From a virus: a stretch of 22,499 bases of DNA. This document shows, piece by piece, positions 19,783 through 22,499 of this stretch; position 1 is the stretch's first letter; each line of letters begins with the position of its first letter. Made by a program: the position numbers and the translations under genes. The notes under the pieces are model-generated. The model had not been told where the DNA came from and did no database searches. It saw only the letters and a program-made list of their open reading frames with translations. Where the stretch lies: positions 1 through 22,499 of the IMG/VR virus record IMGVR_UViG_3300037842_000176; one strand, given 5' to 3'.

Positions 19783-19796
19783 TATTTATATAAATA
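19783..19796. promoter_or_regulatory. Palindromic bidirectional T4-type late promoter
   Basis: The 14-bp perfect palindrome TATTTATATAAATA contains the T4 late octamer TATAAATA on the plus strand (19789-19796) and also on the minus strand (19790-19783). It lies in the only 36-bp gap between divergent genes in the window, between the metalloprotease and the holin/curli operon. Confidence 0.7.
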
Positions 19797-19811
19797 CTGA
19801 AATATACAACT

Positions 19812-20102
19812 ATGGTTTCAGGCATGGATTTTCTATCAATTGTAAGTGAAGTTGGGTTCCCAATAGCAGGTGCTGGTGCAGCAGGATACTTCGTATTTCT
19901 AACAGTTAAGTTTATTCTTGCTGGTGTTACTGGTGGTGTGCACGGACTTAAAAATATCATCGGTGCTTTAGATAATAGAGTACAGACAATGAATAACGAC
20001 TTAGTAAAGATTGATGCTCTTATGAGTTATGCATTAAAGGTCAAACCTAACATTGACAGAATTGCTGCCAATGAAGGAAAGGAGGATGCTCGACGTGACT
20101 GA
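19812..20102 (+). CDS. Holin-like membrane protein, first of a tandem pair
   Basis: This 96-residue protein has a short N-terminus followed by SEVGFPIAGAGAAGYFVFLTVKFILAG (about 12-38), one membrane span, and then a helical cytoplasmic-type region with heptads (IIGALDNRVQTMNNDLVKID). The 'GFPI' start of the span and trailing coiled coil are typical of small phage holin-like proteins and YvrJ/BhlA-type families. The next gene encodes a close paralogue. The ATG at 19812 has no good ribosome binding site; an ATG at 19824 (MDFLSIV) is equally plausible. It is the first gene after the late promoter at 19789. Confidence 0.65.
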   Translation: MVSGMDFLSIVSEVGFPIAGAGAAGYFVFLTVKFILAGVTGGVHGLKNIIGALDNRVQTMNNDLVKIDALMSYALKVKPNIDRIAANEGKEDARRD

Positions 20103-20430
20103 TACTTTAGTGAATGGCATTAGTCAATACGGATTCCCAATCATTGCTGCAATGGGACTTGGTTACTTTGTATTTTATATATGGCAATGGGTGACTACAG
20201 AAATTAAACCAGTTATAAGTTCTGCTCAAAAGACTTTAATTGGATTGGTAGATAGAATTAGAATGTTAGATAATGATATGATACGTTTGAATACAAAACT
20301 TCAAATGGTATTAGAATACCACGAAAAGAATGGTATTCCTATTGACGGTGAATTGAAAGATATAATGGAGAAGTATGCGTCAAGTAATACACAATTTAAT
20401 CAAGACTCTAATCGTAATAAGTCTAAGTAA
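20095..20430 (+). CDS. Holin-like membrane protein, second of a tandem pair
   Basis: The protein starts TDTLVNGISQYGFPIIAAMG and shares the GFPI...GYFVF span with its neighbour, so the pair arose by tandem duplication. The span (about 12-33) is followed by a longer coiled-coil region (LVDRIRMLDNDMIRLNTKLQ, then MVLEYHEK) and a polar tail. GTG at 20095 is chosen because AAGGAGG ends nine bases upstream and it overlaps the previous stop by 8 bases. Internal ATGs further upstream lie within or before that site. A holin/antiholin or two-component pore pair is a reasonable hypothesis. Confidence 0.65.
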   Translation: MTDTLVNGISQYGFPIIAAMGLGYFVFYIWQWVTTEIKPVISSAQKTLIGLVDRIRMLDNDMIRLNTKLQMVLEYHEKNGIPIDGELKDIMEKYASSNTQFNQDSNRNKSK

Positions 20431-20824
20431 TGTAATAGCAAGTCCGTTTACGCACGAGTTTTCAAATCCATCGTTTACTGGTAACGCAGGTGCACATTGG
20501 TTAAGCATTGAAGAGAAACTACTAAAGAAGAAAGAGATGTTTGCTGATAGGAAACGTGCTGAAGCAGAAAAGGCATTAGCATTATCGAATAAAAGCAATC
20601 TTAAAAAGTTCTTTGCTAACGTAGAAGCACGTATCTATGCTAACTTATCAAAGCAATTGGTAGACCAGATGTTTGGGGAAACCTCATCAACAACTGGCAC
20701 AGTAACAGTAGAAGGCAATACCATCACTTATATTAAGACTGATGATAGTATCGTATTAACAGTCGTAAATGAAGATGGTACTACAACTGAAATGACTTTA
20801 CCAGTTAATTCCTTTACATTCTAA
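20375..20824 (+). CDS. csgF: CsgF-like curli assembly factor
   Basis: This 149-residue precursor has a signal peptide (HNLIKTLIVISLSNVIA, cleavage after Ala22). The mature N-terminus carries FSNPSFTGNAGAHWL (29-43), matching the F-x-NP-x-F-G-GN segment of CsgF that inserts into the CsgG channel and forms its second constriction. The middle is helical (LSIEEKLLKKKEMFADRKRA), and the end is a beta-rich domain (TGTVTVEGNTITYIKTDDSI). The start overlaps the upstream holin-like gene by 56 bases but has GGAG in place. CsgF sits at the outer membrane with CsgG. It is directly followed by csgG, as in curli operons. Confidence 0.85.
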   Translation: MRQVIHNLIKTLIVISLSNVIASPFTHEFSNPSFTGNAGAHWLSIEEKLLKKKEMFADRKRAEAEKALALSNKSNLKKFFANVEARIYANLSKQLVDQMFGETSSTTGTVTVEGNTITYIKTDDSIVLTVVNEDGTTTEMTLPVNSFTF

Positions 20825-21591
20825 TGGAATATCTATTAGCAATATTATTAGTATGTACATTATCAGGTTGTGCCACACTAGATGGACCTGAGTTTAATGA
20901 TATGAGTCAAGCAACTATACCTACAATACCTGTTCTTGATGGCGAGCCAATGATGGTTGCTGTTTATAAGTTTAGTGATTTGACAGGACAAAGAAAACCT
21001 GGAGAGAAGTTTGCTAATATATCCACGGCAGTAACTCAAGGTGGGTTAGAACTACTAATAATGTCACTTAATGAGATTGGTGATGGTAAATGGTTTAGTG
21101 TATTAGAACGAACGAGTTTAGATTCTCTTATTAAAGAACGACAATTAATAAGGAATGGAAGGGAATCGGTTGAAGGTGATGCTTCTCAGAAATTACCAAC
21201 ACTTGTATTTGCAGGTGTGATGATTAATGGTGGTATTATAGGATATGATTCTAATATAACCACAGGTGGTTCAGGTGCTAGGTTCTTAGGAATCGGTGCT
21301 GTTACTGAGTACAGAGAAGATATGGTTACAGTATCTTTGAGGTTGACTTCAATTGCTACTGGCGAAGTATTATTATCATCAACGGAATCGAATATAATTT
21401 ATAGCAAGTCTGTTGATGGGAACATATTTAGATTTGTAGATTTGGGGACAGAACTTGTAGAATTAGAATCTGGTGCGACAAAGAACGAACCAGTAACATT
21501 CGCAGTAAAGAGGGCAATTGATAAAACGATTGTTAGTTTAATCCATAAGGGAAATAAAAAAGACTTATGGAAATTTAAAAGAGGAGAATAA
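20824..21591 (+). CDS. csgG: CsgG-like outer-membrane secretion lipoprotein
   Basis: This 255-residue protein is a CsgG-family lipoprotein. The signal ends with the lipobox LSGC, so Cys16 is lipidated. The family core is recognisable: MVAVYKFSDLTGQRKPGEKF (44-63), STAVTQGGLELLIMSLNE (67-84) and FSVLERTSLDSLIKERQLIR (92-111). Beta-barrel strands follow (TLVFAGVMINGGIIGYDSNI, then MVTVSLRLTSIATGEVLLSS), with a C-terminal helix. CsgG forms a nonameric pore in the outer membrane for curlin secretion. It starts on the csgF stop (TAATG). In a phage the pore could serve secretion or envelope disruption. Confidence 0.93.
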   Translation: MEYLLAILLVCTLSGCATLDGPEFNDMSQATIPTIPVLDGEPMMVAVYKFSDLTGQRKPGEKFANISTAVTQGGLELLIMSLNEIGDGKWFSVLERTSLDSLIKERQLIRNGRESVEGDASQKLPTLVFAGVMINGGIIGYDSNITTGGSGARFLGIGAVTEYREDMVTVSLRLTSIATGEVLLSSTESNIIYSKSVDGNIFRFVDLGTELVELESGATKNEPVTFAVKRAIDKTIVSLIHKGNKKDLWKFKRGE

Positions 21592-21592
21592 G

Positions 21593-22294
21593 ATGAATAA
21601 GTTTATCGCATTCTTTGTTATGAGTTTGATGACATTTATATCATACGGTGCTGACAATAAGTTATACATCGACCAAACTGGTGATACGTTAAGTGCAACT
21701 ATTGTACAAGATGGTGGTGGTAATACTATCGGTACATCAGTAACAGACTTCACTTTGAAAGGTGATACGATGACATTTAACGTAGACCAAACAGGTAGTA
21801 CGAATACATTAACTGGTGTTGTTGCTGGTGATGATTCCGATACAGTGATTGCTGTTACAGGTTCATCAAATGACATTGCGTTAAATGTATGTACATCAAG
21901 TACAACAGCAGGTGCTGGTAATTGTGAAGACGTAGATACTAATATAACATTAGATGGTTCGTCGAATGACTTGACTGTTGATGTTGGTTTAGTAACTGAT
22001 GCAGGTGGATTGAATTTAGCAATTGATGTAACTGGAAGCACAAACACAATTGACATGGATTTAGATTCTGGTAGTGATGGTTTAACCAATTCATCAGTTG
22101 ATTTAGATATTACTGGTAGTACAAATACTGTAACACTTGACCAAACAGGTACGTTGACATCTAATGTGTTTAAACTTAACCACACTGGTGGCACGAGTGG
22201 CTTCACTATTACGCAGACTGGTGGTACTAATAATAATGTATTGGATTTAACTACTACTGGTGATGGGCATACGGTTACTGTTACTCAGCAGTAG
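21593..22294 (+). CDS. Curlin-like repeat protein
   Basis: This 233-residue precursor has a signal peptide (MNKFIAFFVMSLMTFISYGA). The mature protein is built of short beta repeats with N-x-(V/I/L) strands and QTG/TGS turns: DQTGD at 27-31, DQTGSTNT at 65-72, TGSSND at 89-94, DGSSND at 121-126, TGSTNT at 147-152 and 174-179, DQTG at 183-186, and QTGGTNN at 208-214. Such Gln/Asn/Gly repeats are typical of curlin-type amyloid or beta-solenoid subunits. It has almost no Lys or Arg after the signal, two Cys near 100-111, and few aromatic residues, unlike E. coli CsgA. It begins just after csgG with AGAGGAG upstream, and is the likely substrate of the CsgG/CsgF pore. Confidence 0.8.
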   Translation: MNKFIAFFVMSLMTFISYGADNKLYIDQTGDTLSATIVQDGGGNTIGTSVTDFTLKGDTMTFNVDQTGSTNTLTGVVAGDDSDTVIAVTGSSNDIALNVCTSSTTAGAGNCEDVDTNITLDGSSNDLTVDVGLVTDAGGLNLAIDVTGSTNTIDMDLDSGSDGLTNSSVDLDITGSTNTVTLDQTGTLTSNVFKLNHTGGTSGFTITQTGGTNNNVLDLTTTGDGHTVTVTQQ

Positions 22295-22499
22295 TTTATT
22301 ACTTTCTCTCAATGTATTTGGGAGTATCGGTAATATAACTACACATGAAGGTATTGGTGAAATTAACCGTGGTAAAGATAAGTTCGTCACTGAATCTAAA
22401 CTTGGTGTAGAACAACTTGATGATATACGAACTGGCAGTGGCAAGATTGGTATCACGTTTGAAGACTCGACTAAGGTTAAGATATCTAAGAACTCAAGT
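22263..22499 (+). CDS. Exported FecR-domain protein, partial (runs off the window)
   Basis: This frame stays open from an ATG at 22263 to the window end (79 codons). It overlaps the curlin-like gene by 32 bases. The start MGIRLLLLSSSLLLSLNVFG is a signal peptide. The mature part matches the FecR-domain pattern: GIGEINRGKDKF, then DDIRTGSGKIGITFEDSTKV and ISKNSS, with the expected 'rTg...i.f.D.t.v.i..nS' residues. In exported proteins this domain is a beta-rich module often paired with adhesins or surface fibres. It extends the curli-like operon; its C-terminal part lies outside the window. No clear ribosome binding site precedes the ATG. Confidence 0.7.
   Translation, partial: MGIRLLLLSSSLLLSLNVFGSIGNITTHEGIGEINRGKDKFVTESKLGVEQLDDIRTGSGKIGITFEDSTKVKISKNSS

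Noticed and set aside
21565-22206. Long minus-strand open frame (213 codons) opposite the curlin-like gene
   Set aside because: It is a Val/Pro/Ser-rich shadow of the repetitive curlin-like gene, which has a signal peptide, ribosome binding site and operon context on the plus strand.
1-22499. tRNA genes, CRISPR arrays, insertion sequences, integrase and attachment sites
   Set aside because: None were seen on reading through; the only exact repeats noted are the 70-bp and 27-bp pairs, and neither has transposon features.

Overview
The window looks like part of a lytic, T4-like marine myovirus genome. It is AT-rich and packed almost wall to wall with genes, nearly all on the + strand, with many ATGA/TAATG start-stop overlaps and about a dozen very small genes. 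The T4-type markers are an RNase H of the T4 Rnh family, an ATP-dependent DNA ligase of the gp30 type, and T4-style late-promoter octamers (TATAAATA). No integrase, tRNA, rRNA or CRISPR array was seen. The host is inferred: the tusA and dsrC genes point to a sulfur-oxidising gammaproteobacterium of the SUP05/Thioglobus kind, but nothing in the window proves this.

Layout. (1) 1-3717: small accessory genes, a calcineurin-like metallophosphoesterase and a DUF4338/DruA-like protein. (2) 3718-9831: a flavin-dependent tryptophan-halogenase-like enzyme, a GT-B glycosyltransferase, T4-type RNase H, a 2OG-Fe(II) oxygenase, a GNGPS-motif Rossmann protein and a MazG-like pyrophosphohydrolase. (3) 9824-14652: a 2OG-oxygenase-fold protein that seems to have lost its metal ligands, DNA ligase, two small-gene clusters each headed by an identical 70-bp promoter/leader repeat, and a HAD phosphatase. 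(4) 14656-16334: an oxygenase gene apparently inserted in front of a conserved small gene, leaving a 27-bp direct repeat, then a RecB-like PD-(D/E)XK nuclease. (5) 16335-17882: a sulfur cassette made of an exported Asn/aromatic-rich protein (sulfur-globule-protein-like), a strong terminator, TusA, a 37-residue protein, DsrC, and two small membrane/exported proteins. (6) 17920-19775: a SPPY DNA methyltransferase convergent with an exported HExxH metalloprotease, the only convincing minus-strand gene. (7) 19812-end: two tandem holin-like proteins, CsgF, lipoprotein CsgG, a curlin-like repeat protein and the start of a FecR-domain protein, all closely overlapped.

Regulation is unusually readable. 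Five promoters share TTTAC at -35, a 17-bp spacer and (G/A)GTATAATATA. A second set (the 70-bp repeats and tusA) has GGGTATAAT without a recognisable -35. T4-like late octamers occur at 16412 and as a palindrome at 19783-19796 that reads TATAAATA on both strands and could fire both ways, towards the metalloprotease and towards the holin/curli operon.

The two systems most worth following are the TusA-DsrC sulfur-relay cassette, which probably supports host sulfur oxidation during infection, and the late holin-CsgF-CsgG-curlin-FecR module, which could build an outer-membrane pore or an extracellular fibre at the end of infection.
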